A DNA stretch of 64,000 bases from Methylolobus aquaticus (GTDB lineage Bacteria; Pseudomonadota; Gammaproteobacteria; Methylococcales; Methylococcaceae): NCBI GenBank assembly GCA_004168015.1, contig SEYW01000014.1, positions 47,439-111,438 of the forward strand, written 5' to 3'. Every line of letters begins with the position of its first letter. Position 1 is the first letter of the stretch. The notes below the pieces were generated by a model. That model did no database searches. It saw only the letters and a program-made list of their open reading frames with translations, and was not told the origin of the DNA. Of the stretch, positions 48,036 through 56,146 are shown piece after piece. The translations under genes and the position numbers were made by a program.

Positions 48036-48431
48036 TCAATGTCCTCGCAATCCACGGGCCAGAAAGCCGATCCCGCCGGCCAGCAGACTCAGCATGATCA
48101 GCGTGTTGAAGAGACTCGTGGGTTGGAAGTAGAAATGCAGGTTCATGACGATACCCGTCACGACGATGACCAGCCCCGCGGCCAACAGTAACCAGCCGGC
48201 GGGCGACTTGCCATTGAAGAACAGCACGCCCACGCCCAGGATCAGCGGAACCAGCGACAGTCCCATGGCGTTGTATCCCCAAAGTTGCCAGTACCCGCTG
48301 CTCACCGTCACCTGACTGGTTAGCAGGTACAGTGCCGCGGTGGCCATCAGGACGCCGACGACGAACTCGCCCAGGCCGCCGGGCGTGCCGCCCGGTCCCT
48401 CGAATCCGCTCCGGCCATCGTTCTCTGCCAT
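48036..48431 (-). CDS. Small multi-pass membrane protein
   Basis: This 131-residue protein of unknown function has a Gly-rich N-terminal tail (about 1-22) and four hydrophobic segments: LGEFVVGVLMATAALYLLTS, GLSLVPLILGVGVLFF, GWLLLAAGLVIVVTGIVM and LIMLSLLAGGIGFLARGL. ATG 48431 (MAENDGRSGFEG) is preferred over an upstream extension that is Arg/Pro-rich. It precedes the DUF1232 gene on the same strand and is divergent from btaA. I recognise no family with certainty. Confidence 0.75.
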   Translation of the reverse strand: MAENDGRSGFEGPGGTPGGLGEFVVGVLMATAALYLLTSQVTVSSGYWQLWGYNAMGLSLVPLILGVGVLFFNGKSPAGWLLLAAGLVIVVTGIVMNLHFYFQPTSLFNTLIMLSLLAGGIGFLARGLRGH

Positions 48432-48577
48432 CTGCAATTCACCGTTATTCTGGCGATACCCACTGCGCGGGCGCATGTTAGCACGCGGCGTCGTCTGTGC
48501 TGCGACGGCAAGTCGCGTTGGCGGTGCGCCTTGCCGGAGATGTTCAGGCAATCGTATTGTCACATCCGACGTGTATC

Positions 48578-49801
48578 GTGCCGAAAACCCAAATCCAGAG
48601 GATTCCGGCCCTGAAACACGAACCGACTCTGACCGAACGCGTCGATCAACGAATATTCGACGCGATCTACTCCCGTTCCCTTGTCTACAACACGTGCTGG
48701 GAAGATCCGGCCGTGGACCGCCGGGCCCTGCAACTCGGACCGGACGATAGGATGCTGGTCATCACCAGCGCCGGTTGCAATGTCCTCGACTACGCGCTGA
48801 CAGGTCCCCGCCATATCTATGCCGTCGATGCGAACCCGCGGCAGACCGCCTTGCTGGAACTCAAGCTGGCGGGTATCCGCCGGCTCGATTTCAGCGATTT
48901 CTTTGCGACGTTTGGCCAGGGGTACCACGCTCACTTCCCGGAACTCTACCGGGATCTGCTGCGCGCCGAGCTTTCCGAGTTTGGGCGCGCGTTCTGGGAC
49001 CGTAACGCCGGCTGGTTCGTCAGCCGCCAGGGCAGTTTCTACTACCATGGCCTGTCGGGGCTGGTGGCTCGTCTGTTCCGGACTTATCTGGCGATGCGGC
49101 CGCGACTGGCCGAGCCGGTGCTGGCGCTGTTCGAGACGCAGAACCTCGAGGAGCAACGCCGCCTCTACGACGAGCACATCCAGCCGCAGCTCTGGCACCG
49201 CGGCCTGAACTGGGCTTTGTCCCGGCAACTGACGATGAGCCTGCTCGGGGTGCCGACCGCGCAGCGCCGTGAGGTTCAGGCACAGCATGCCGGAGGCGTC
49301 GCCGGGTTCGTGCGCGACTCGATCGAGTATGTGTTCCGTCAACTGCCGGTCTGGAATAACTATTTCTGGAGCGTCTACGTGCGTGGCCGCTACGGCGAGG
49401 CGTGCTGTCCGGAGTATCTGAAACGCGACAATTTCCTGGCCCTGAAGGGCGGTCTGGTGGATCGTATCAGTGCGCACACCTGCACCGTGACGAGCTTCCT
49501 GCACGCTACGCCCGAGACGCTCTCGCGCTTCGTGTTGCTGGACCATATGGACTGGATGTCCAGTGTGAACCCTGTCGCGCTGCGCGAAGAATGGGAGGCC
49601 ATCCTGGACCGTGCGGCGCCGAATGCCCGCATCATCTTCCGCAGTGCGCACGCGCGGCCGGCCTACCTGGAGCAGCTCGAACTCGGCGGACAGCGTCTGA
49701 AGGACCGGCTGCGGTTCGACGACGCGCTGGCGGCGCGCCTGCAGACCGAGGACCGCGTGCATACCTACGCCGGCTTCCACATTGCCGACGTGCCGACATG
49801 A
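48578..49801 (+). CDS. btaA: BtaA-like S-adenosylmethionine:diacylglycerol 3-amino-3-carboxypropyltransferase
   Basis: This protein of about 407 residues (DUF3419) should attach the 3-amino-3-carboxypropyl group of SAM to diacylglycerol, the first step to the betaine lipid DGTS. The N-terminal VYNTCWEDPAVDRRAL is the family hallmark. The SAM fold follows as MLVITSAGCNVLDYALTGPRHIYAVDANPRQTALLELK. The pairing with a BtaB-like methyltransferase, whose ATG overlaps its stop, strengthens the call. The start is uncertain: no ATG is available, and I list GTG 48578; GTG 48497 would add 27 residues. Confidence 0.88.
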   Translation: MPKTQIQRIPALKHEPTLTERVDQRIFDAIYSRSLVYNTCWEDPAVDRRALQLGPDDRMLVITSAGCNVLDYALTGPRHIYAVDANPRQTALLELKLAGIRRLDFSDFFATFGQGYHAHFPELYRDLLRAELSEFGRAFWDRNAGWFVSRQGSFYYHGLSGLVARLFRTYLAMRPRLAEPVLALFETQNLEEQRRLYDEHIQPQLWHRGLNWALSRQLTMSLLGVPTAQRREVQAQHAGGVAGFVRDSIEYVFRQLPVWNNYFWSVYVRGRYGEACCPEYLKRDNFLALKGGLVDRISAHTCTVTSFLHATPETLSRFVLLDHMDWMSSVNPVALREEWEAILDRAAPNARIIFRSAHARPAYLEQLELGGQRLKDRLRFDDALAARLQTEDRVHTYAGFHIADVPT

Positions 49802-50502
49802 GCGCCGCGTCCGATTTGCGGGTCGTGCTGCACATGCTCCGGGGCATGCCGCGCAGTGGCGATGCGGCATCGCGGCTGCAAGCGTTTTACGCGCCGCAGG
49901 CCTCAGCCTATGACGACTTCCGCGAGCGCCTGCTGCAAGGCCGCCGCGAGTTGATCGAGCAACTCGAACTGCCGCGGTGCGCCCGCGTCGTGGAACTCGG
50001 GGCCGGCACGGGCCGCAATCTGGATCACTTCGGCCAGCGGCTCAACGCGTTCGAATCGGTGGACCTGGTCGACCTGTGTCCGGCGCTGCTGGCCGAGGCC
50101 CGGCAGCGCGCGGCGCCGTTTCCGAACGTGCGGGTGGTCGAGGGGGACGCGACGAGCTATCGCCCCGCGCACTCCGTCGACTGCGTGATCTTTTCATACA
50201 GCCTGACGATGATCCCCGACTGGAACGCCGCGCTGGGCAACGCCATGGCGATGCTCAAGCCGGGCGGCTTGCTGGCCGTTGTTGATTTCACCGTTTCTCC
50301 ACAGCAGGGCCGGCTGGCCAGCCTGTTCTGGCGCGCGTGGTTCGGCCACGATGGCGTGCGACTGAACGCGGAGCATGTGAGCGCTCTCCGCGGGCTATGC
50401 CGTGACCACGCGGTCGAAGAGCGTCGAGCGCCGATTCCTTATCTGCCGGGCCTCCGGGTGCCGTACTACCTGTTCATTGGTCGCGCCGGGTTCGCCGCAT
50501 AA
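49798..50502 (+). CDS. btaB: BtaB-like SAM-dependent N-methyltransferase
   Basis: This 234-residue class I methyltransferase should add three methyl groups to the amino nitrogen of diacylglyceryl homoserine to give the betaine lipid. Motif I is VVELGAGTGRNLDHF and the acidic loop is DLVDLCPALLAEAR. The segment IFSYSLTMIPDWNAAL resembles known BtaB proteins. The ATG overlaps the btaA stop by four bases, so the enzymes are coupled. In bacteria these lipids usually replace phospholipids under phosphate limitation. Confidence 0.88.
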   Translation: MSAASDLRVVLHMLRGMPRSGDAASRLQAFYAPQASAYDDFRERLLQGRRELIEQLELPRCARVVELGAGTGRNLDHFGQRLNAFESVDLVDLCPALLAEARQRAAPFPNVRVVEGDATSYRPAHSVDCVIFSYSLTMIPDWNAALGNAMAMLKPGGLLAVVDFTVSPQQGRLASLFWRAWFGHDGVRLNAEHVSALRGLCRDHAVEERRAPIPYLPGLRVPYYLFIGRAGFAA

Positions 50503-50624
50503 CCCCCGATAGACAATAGAGCCGGGGCTGCGCCGCCGCGCAGTGTCGGCCCATCACGCACCGCGCCATCGTCTTTCGTGGTCACTGCGCTGACCCGAGT
50601 GTACGGTGCGGCCTTCGTATCCCC

Positions 50625-52097
50625 ATGCTGCCGCGATCAACTATGCCATTCACTCAGGTCCGCCTCCGCCAACTCTTCCTCGGCGGCTTCCTCCGAGCCA
50701 TCGGAGTTGAAGAGATCTATCGCCGTACTGCGATGGTGCCCGAAGGCCCCGCATCGGGCGCTTTGCTGCGGGCGGAACTGCAGAAGCTCCTGGAACGGGT
50801 CGATCGATTCAACCCATTTTTCAGGGGGCGCTTCCGGGCTTTCCTGGGCCAGACCGAAAAGGCGACGGATGCCGACTTCTTCCAGCGTTACGCCCAGTTG
50901 CCGGTATTCACGAAGGACGATTACCTGGATGCCGGGGTCGCCGTCATGGATGCCGCCTATCAGAACCGTCTCGAAGAACTGACACTGCGTTTCGGAACAA
51001 CCGCCTGGGGACTGTTCCGGCAGCTTCGGTCGACGGATTTCGTGTTGCCCATGTGCACCGGCGGCACGACCGCCGAACCCCTGGTGGTGCGGATGAACAA
51101 GGAGCACACGTTCGCGCTACTGTTCAGTTTCTTCGCGTGTTGGCGGCGCATGGGCTGGGAACTGGGGCAACGCGTGCTGGTGTTCTACCCGGCGGGCACT
51201 TATAACATCGACGAACTCGCAGCGTTCAACCGCCTGGGCGCGATGACCGGCTTCCGGATCATGCTGTTCAGCCATCTGGATGAACCCACGATCGAGCATT
51301 TACTGTCGGAAATGGATGCGTTCCGGCCGGAACTGCTGCTGATCTTCCCATCGCCGATGAACGTGATCGCCCAGACGATCCGCCGCCGGGGATTGCGGCT
51401 CGGGCATCAGCCGCGCCTAATCAATGTCAGCGGTGAAACCTTTTTCGACTGTCAGCGCAGCAATATCCAAAGCGTGTTCCCGCGCAGCCGGATAGAGGAT
51501 TCGTACGGCTCGGTGGAGTTGGGCGAAATCGCTCACCAGGCGGGGAATGCCCTTGAGGTGTTCGGGCACCTCGCCTATGTGGAGACGGTTGGGCAGGGGA
51601 GCGATCTCGGCGAGGCAGTCATCACCCGCCTGGGGCTAAGCGCGTTTCCCTTCATCCGCTATGCGATGAAGGATCTGTTCAGGGCTGGGCCGCGCCCCGA
51701 GGCACACCTTGGCTTGTCGCAGATCGCCTGGATCGAAGGCAAGAACACCACGTTCCTGAGCTTTGTCGGAGGTCGGCGCATTCATGCCTCCTTCTTCAAC
51801 CGCTTGGTCAACGAAGTCAACGCCGGGGTCGGAGACGCGATCGCCGAAATCAAGGTCTACGAACGCGGTGCGCAGCGGCTGGAGATTCAGCTGATCCTTC
51901 GTAATCCGGGCGCGGAGGAGGCGATCCGTGATGCGCTGCAGCGGCGGATCCATGAGCAACTAGGTCCCGAGGTCGACTGCGCAATCCGGTTCGTGGATGC
52001 CATCGATCACGATTACCGGCGGAAGTACCGGCCGATCGAGCGGGACATCGATACGGAGTGGGCGGGCGGGGTCATGGGGCGGGTTGGCGTGGTCTGA
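50625..52097 (+). CDS. PaaK/CapK-like AMP-dependent ligase
   Basis: This 490-residue protein belongs to the phenylacetate-CoA ligase-like adenylate-forming family. The phosphate-binding loop is LPMCTGGTTAEPLVVR. Further family segments are VNVSGETFFDCQRSNIQ and EDSYGSVELGEIAHQ, and a small C-terminal domain ends near DHDYRRKYRPIERD. It likely activates a carboxylic acid as an acyl-AMP, but the acid is unknown. It lies 122 bases after btaB and 116 bases before a methyltransferase gene. No phenylacetate pathway genes are nearby. ATG 50625 is used; ATG 50643 is also possible. Confidence 0.8.
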   Translation: MLPRSTMPFTQVRLRQLFLGGFLRAIGVEEIYRRTAMVPEGPASGALLRAELQKLLERVDRFNPFFRGRFRAFLGQTEKATDADFFQRYAQLPVFTKDDYLDAGVAVMDAAYQNRLEELTLRFGTTAWGLFRQLRSTDFVLPMCTGGTTAEPLVVRMNKEHTFALLFSFFACWRRMGWELGQRVLVFYPAGTYNIDELAAFNRLGAMTGFRIMLFSHLDEPTIEHLLSEMDAFRPELLLIFPSPMNVIAQTIRRRGLRLGHQPRLINVSGETFFDCQRSNIQSVFPRSRIEDSYGSVELGEIAHQAGNALEVFGHLAYVETVGQGSDLGEAVITRLGLSAFPFIRYAMKDLFRAGPRPEAHLGLSQIAWIEGKNTTFLSFVGGRRIHASFFNRLVNEVNAGVGDAIAEIKVYERGAQRLEIQLILRNPGAEEAIRDALQRRIHEQLGPEVDCAIRFVDAIDHDYRRKYRPIERDIDTEWAGGVMGRVGVV

Positions 52098-52213
52098 GAA
52101 TGCGTTCACCGAAGCGCTGGGCAGGCCGTTTGGCCTCCTGGAGGCAGGGGCAGCAGAGCCGGTGCGTCTGCACTAGAATCGCTTCCGTAGTTGAAATAAC
52201 TTCGGAGCAAATC

Positions 52214-52957
52214 ATGTCCGCCTCGTCGTCCTCTGTGTCCCCAGCGATCGCTCATCCTACCGTCGAAGAGTTTTTCGAATCGACCTGGGCGGCCTACGCG
52301 GCGATCCTCGACAACAACTACATGTGTCATCGGGAGATTTTCGATGCGCTCGGGAACTACCTGGAGTCCCATTATCGCGGCCGGCCATTCTCGCTGATCG
52401 ACCTCGGTTGCGGCGATGCCCGCTTCATCGCAAAGGCGCTGCGGGGGACGGCCGTCAATCGCTATGTCGGCTACGACATCGCTGACACGGCCCTCGTCGA
52501 GGCTGGCCGCCAACTTGGCCGTCTCCCCTGCACAGTGGAACTGCAGGAAATCGATCTGATGGATGCGCTCCGTTCCGGCGACGAACGGTTCGACGTCGTG
52601 TTCACAAGCTTTGCGGTGCACCATTTGGAGACGTCGGAAAAGGCGGAATTCTTTCGACAGGCCGCGCGGCGCGTCGCACCCGGTGGACTGCTGGTGATGA
52701 TCGACGTCATGCGCGCGGAAGGAGAGGATCGCATTGCCTACCTGCAACGCTATATCGGCCGGGCCCGGGCTCAATGGACGAATCTGACCGAGAACGTCAT
52801 CGATGCGGTGTGCTGCCATATCGATGACCGGGACTTTCCGGAAGCGCCCTCGGCGCTGACCCGTATGGCCGCTGACGCCGGTTTCGGCGCACCGACCGTC
52901 CTGCCGGCCTATTGCGACCATCACACTCTGATCTGGCAGCTGACCGACGCGGGGTGA
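52214..52957 (+). CDS. SAM-dependent class I methyltransferase
   Basis: This 247-residue enzyme has motif I as SLIDLGCGDARFIAKAL, an acidic strand at YVGYDIADTALVEAG and motif IV/post-I as FDVVFTSFAVHHLETSEKAEFF. VAPGGLLVMIDVMRAEGED follows. The HHLETSEK type is common in small-molecule methyltransferases. GGAG six bases before ATG 52214 supports the start. It may act with the upstream PaaK-like ligase. The substrate is unknown. A 7-base-stem hairpin follows the stop codon. Confidence 0.85.
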   Translation: MSASSSSVSPAIAHPTVEEFFESTWAAYAAILDNNYMCHREIFDALGNYLESHYRGRPFSLIDLGCGDARFIAKALRGTAVNRYVGYDIADTALVEAGRQLGRLPCTVELQEIDLMDALRSGDERFDVVFTSFAVHHLETSEKAEFFRQAARRVAPGGLLVMIDVMRAEGEDRIAYLQRYIGRARAQWTNLTENVIDAVCCHIDDRDFPEAPSALTRMAADAGFGAPTVLPAYCDHHTLIWQLTDAG

Positions 52958-52959
52958 AC

Positions 52960-52977
52960 TCCGGGCGCATGCCCGGA
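52960..52977 (+). terminator. Hairpin directly after the methyltransferase gene
   Basis: TCCGGGC-GCAT-GCCCGGA forms a perfect seven-pair stem with a four-base loop, two bases after the stop codon. There is no T-run, so its efficiency as a terminator is uncertain. Confidence 0.35.
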
Positions 52978-53352
52978 TCAGGCGATGGTCGGTGGCTCGA
53001 TCGCTCGATGGCGTGTCGTCAAGATCCTGCTCATGTTTCCTGAACGGATGTCGTCGTAAGGCCTGTCCTTTATGCGCTAGGTCTCGCCTGGCCTGGCCGC
53101 TCCGGTGCCTTCGCCGGCGGCGTTCCCAGTGCCGCCTGCCCGCCTCTGCCGAGCCCTGCCGCCAGGGCTTTCGTGGTCCGTTAGTGTCATTGCCGCATTC
53201 TTCTTAGCCTTAGCTCGCCATCGAGTCATCGCGTTCACGGCTGGGAATGCCACCGTGGCCGGTTTCCACTCCAACGGAACCTTGCCCCCGGCGATGCACG
53301 GTGCGCTGGTCCTCGCGCTGGGGTCACTCAATTGACGCGCGGCGCGTGTTCC

Positions 53353-53395
53353 GCAAATGATGCTGATTGCACATGTAAATGCGACCGGATATCAT
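53353..53395 (+). promoter_or_regulatory. Fur-like box overlapping a candidate promoter of the siderophore locus
   Basis: Bases 53353-53371 match the 19-base E. coli Fur consensus at 11 positions. TTGCAC (53367-53372, 3/6) and TATCAT (53390-53395, 5/6) are spaced by 17 bases and would form a sigma-70 promoter whose -35 lies under the Fur site. This is the only A/T-rich patch in a 600-base gap, and it points at the acylase gene. The match is moderate, so this is a prediction. Confidence 0.4.
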
Positions 53396-53593
53396 CTGGG
53401 TTCAAATCTTGTCCAGATGGACCGTGCCGCGCAAAGAATCCAATGTCCCGTTTTGAAAATCAAGGACAGCCCCGAGTCCGAGTGCATTGGTTGGGGTGCT
53501 TCTGTAGGCAATACGGCAGGTCGTTGCGTCAGGTCATCCGGCGCTTCGCCCATGGGGTTCCTTCGTGATCGCATGGGTGGCGGAGTTCGCGCC

Positions 53594-55948
53594 GTGAAGA
53601 TCTGGGTGATCGTCTTGATGCTGGTGAGTGCCCGCGCCGGCGTCGCTGCAAGTGAACATTCTCGCGCCGTCAAAGGCATTGCCGCCTCGGTGGAGATCGT
53701 TCGCGACGGGGAGGGGATACCCCATATCTTCGCGGACACCGAAGCCGATGCGTATTTCGCGCTGGGCTACGTGCACGCGGAAGATCGTCTCTGGCAGATG
53801 GAAATGAACCGGCGCTCGGGGTCGGGGACGCTCGCCGAACTGTTGGGTGCCTCGGCACTGTCTGAGGATCGTTTGATCCGAACCGTGGGATTGAGACGTG
53901 TGGCGCAGGCCAATCCACCGCACTTGGATGCCGCGACACGGGAGATCCTCGCCGCGTACGCCGCCGGCGTGAATGCTTACCTGGGGCAGGTCACGGTGCT
54001 GCCGCCCGAGTTCCTGGTGGCTCGCACGACACCTCTGCCGTGGAGTCCGGAGGACTCCCTGACCTGGATGAAAATGATGGCGTGGACGCTGTCCGGCAAC
54101 TGGTGGGAAGAGTTGCTGAATGTCCGTCTGCGTGAACAGCTCACGGCGCGCCAGGTGGCAGAGCTGCTGCCGCCTTATCCCGGCGATCAGCCTCGGCTGC
54201 TGCCCGATCCCGGGGGTTTGTACGGGTTTCAGTCCAATCGCGCCGACGCGCTGCTGGCGGTGGGCTCCCGCAGCCGACCGCATAGCCGCGGCTCCAACAA
54301 CTGGGTCGTCAGCGGGGCCAGGACGAAGCATGGCAAGCCCTTGCTGGCGAATGACCCGCATACCCGGCTCAGCGCGCCTTCACTCTGGTACTTCGCGCAT
54401 CTGCACGCTCCGGCACTGAACGTCATCGGGGCCACGTTGCCTGGCGTGCCGGGGGTATTCCTCGGTCGCAACGAGCGTGTCGCGTGGGCTTTCACGAACA
54501 CCGGCTCGGACACGCAGGACCTCTACGTCGAACGACTGGTTGACGATGAGGGTGACCGCTACGTCACGCCGGGCGGAGCGGCGCCCTTCGAGCGTGTCGC
54601 GGAACGGATAGCGGTGCGTGGCGCCGCGGCCGAGACGCTGCCGGTGCGGATGACCCGGCACGGCCCGGTCATCTCGGATGTTGTCGAAGAGGCGGCCGGC
54701 CTCAGCCCGCGCGGGTCGGTCATTGCCCTCGGCTGGGTCGGACTGAGGTCCGACGATCTGACGGCGCAGTTCATGCTGCACGCGGCGAAGGCCCGCAGCG
54801 CGGGTGAGTTGCGCGAGGCCGCGCGCTTCCTGCATACCCCGCAGCAAAACGTCGTGTTTGCGGACGTGGATGGCACGATTGGTTTCGTTGCGGCGGGCCG
54901 CGTGCCCGTCCGCAAGCCGCGGAACGAGTTGATGGGCCTGATGCCTGCGCCGGGCTGGGACGAGCGTTACGACTGGGATGGTGTGATCGCTTTCGAGCAA
55001 CTGCCGGCGTTGGGCAATCCACCAGATGGAAAGATCGTGACGGCCAACCAGAAGGTCACACCGCCCGACTATCCGTTCTGGATCACCTCCGGTTGGTTTC
55101 CGCCCTATCGCGCGGATCGCATCGCCGAACTCCTGGACCGCACCCCTCGGCATGACATCGCCTCCTTCGCGGCGATCCAGTCGGACGTCAAGAATCCGGT
55201 GGCCGGGCAACTGCTGTCCGATCTGCTGCAATGGGAGCCCGTCGGCGCGAAGGAGCGAGCTGCCGTGGCCGCTCTGCGGGCATGGGACCGCAGGATGACG
55301 ACCGATAGCCGGGAAGCTTTACTTTTCGTGGAGTGGCTCCGGCAGCTCGACGGCGTCCTGCTGAAGGACCGGCTCGGCGAACTGTACCAATGGCTGGACG
55401 ACTACAACCCGGTGTTCCTGAAGAACGTGCTGAGTCGCCATGATGACCCCTCAGGCTGGTGTGGACCGCCGACGTCCGATGGCCAGCCGGCCTGTCGCAA
55501 GGTCGTGGAGTCGGCGCTGAGCTTGGCGCTGGCCGAGCTCGAGCGTCGGTATGGCTCGGATCAGTCGCGGTGGTCATGGGGGCGGGCACACGTGATTCGC
55601 TCCGGGCATCTGCCCGCCGGTGCGCTCGGATTCCTCGGGCGCTGGCTGGATTTTCGGATTCCGGGGCCGGGGGGGCGAGATACCGTCAATGTCAGCGGTT
55701 ATGCCTTCGATCCCGAATCCGGTCTGTACGTAGGAGATACCGGGGCGAGTTTCCGGGCTATTTATGACTTGGGCAACCCGGATGAGTCAGTCTTCATTCT
55801 GAACACGGGGCAGTCGGGAAATCCATTGTCTTCCCATTATGGCGACATGGTCGACGACTGGCGCGATGGGCGCTATGTCCCGATGCGCACGGATCGGCGA
55901 GCGATCATCGAACACGCCAGGGATCGCTTGATCCTGAGTCCGGGTTGA
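53594..55948 (+). CDS. Periplasmic penicillin acylase-family (PvdQ-like) amidohydrolase
   Basis: This 784-residue N-terminal-nucleophile hydrolase precursor is expected to self-cleave into two chains. A signal peptide is present (MKIWVIVLMLVSARAGVAA). SVEIVRDGEGIPHIFADTEADAYFALGYVHAEDRLWQMEMNRR is the classic alpha-chain start. Ser234 in GSNNWVVSGARTKHGKPLLANDPH would be the new N-terminus of the beta chain and the nucleophile. GTG 53594 is chosen for the GGAG eight bases upstream and the signal peptide; ATG 53573 and ATG 53552 are alternatives. In pyoverdine synthesis PvdQ removes the fatty acyl chain in the periplasm. The downstream fatty-acyl ligase NRPS makes that role likely here. Lactone or penicillin cleavage cannot be excluded. 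Confidence 0.88.
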   Translation: MKIWVIVLMLVSARAGVAASEHSRAVKGIAASVEIVRDGEGIPHIFADTEADAYFALGYVHAEDRLWQMEMNRRSGSGTLAELLGASALSEDRLIRTVGLRRVAQANPPHLDAATREILAAYAAGVNAYLGQVTVLPPEFLVARTTPLPWSPEDSLTWMKMMAWTLSGNWWEELLNVRLREQLTARQVAELLPPYPGDQPRLLPDPGGLYGFQSNRADALLAVGSRSRPHSRGSNNWVVSGARTKHGKPLLANDPHTRLSAPSLWYFAHLHAPALNVIGATLPGVPGVFLGRNERVAWAFTNTGSDTQDLYVERLVDDEGDRYVTPGGAAPFERVAERIAVRGAAAETLPVRMTRHGPVISDVVEEAAGLSPRGSVIALGWVGLRSDDLTAQFMLHAAKARSAGELREAARFLHTPQQNVVFADVDGTIGFVAAGRVPVRKPRNELMGLMPAPGWDERYDWDGVIAFEQLPALGNPPDGKIVTANQKVTPPDYPFWITSGWFPPYRADRIAELLDRTPRHDIASFAAIQSDVKNPVAGQLLSDLLQWEPVGAKERAAVAALRAWDRRMTTDSREALLFVEWLRQLDGVLLKDRLGELYQWLDDYNPVFLKNVLSRHDDPSGWCGPPTSDGQPACRKVVESALSLALAELERRYGSDQSRWSWGRAHVIRSGHLPAGALGFLGRWLDFRIPGPGGRDTVNVSGYAFDPESGLYVGDTGASFRAIYDLGNPDESVFILNTGQSGNPLSSHYGDMVDDWRDGRYVPMRTDRRAIIEHARDRLILSPG

Positions 55949-56146
55949 GTGTCTCCATGCGCGGTTCCGGGTCATTTAAAGCGAAACAGGCGCCCATCCG
56001 CTTCGAGCGGGATGCCTCGGCAGCGGGCAGAGTCCGGTCCCTATGAATAGGTTGCTTGGACATGGGTGTGAGCGTTCTGGGAATGCCGCGGTTCGATTCA
56101 GCGAGGCGCAGTGCTCTGTGGTTAATCATGAACCGAGGTTTAGAGA

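Larger units (their letters stand above)
52958..53593. other. Long gap before the siderophore locus
   Basis: About 635 bases with no supported gene. A hairpin at 52960-52977 follows the methyltransferase stop. The middle (53040-53340) has short open frames on both strands, none recognisable. An A/T-rich patch at 53350-53400 holds a Fur-like site and a promoter-like pair. The acylase frame is open from 53357, but the preferred start is 53594. Confidence 0.5.

Noticed and set aside
48550..48577. Possible Pho box upstream of btaA (TTGTCAC plus a weak second half)
   Set aside because: Only one half resembles CTGTCAT, and the second repeat at the required spacing is absent. Phosphate control is plausible from function but not from this sequence.
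53077..53335. Short open frames on both strands in the gap before the siderophore locus
   Set aside because: Neither product resembles a known family or transposase remnant, and neither has a ribosome site.
53376..53399. TAAAT followed by TGG after 16 bases, resembling a PvdS-type iron-starvation box
   Set aside because: The downstream element should be CGT and is not. Without an ECF sigma gene in view, a Fur-controlled sigma-70 promoter is the better reading.
55977..56002. TAAA followed by CGC 18 bases on, upstream of the N-monooxygenase, considered as an ECF sigma site
   Set aside because: Spacing and the second element do not fit the PvdS or OrbS patterns, and the gap could simply be internal to one operon.
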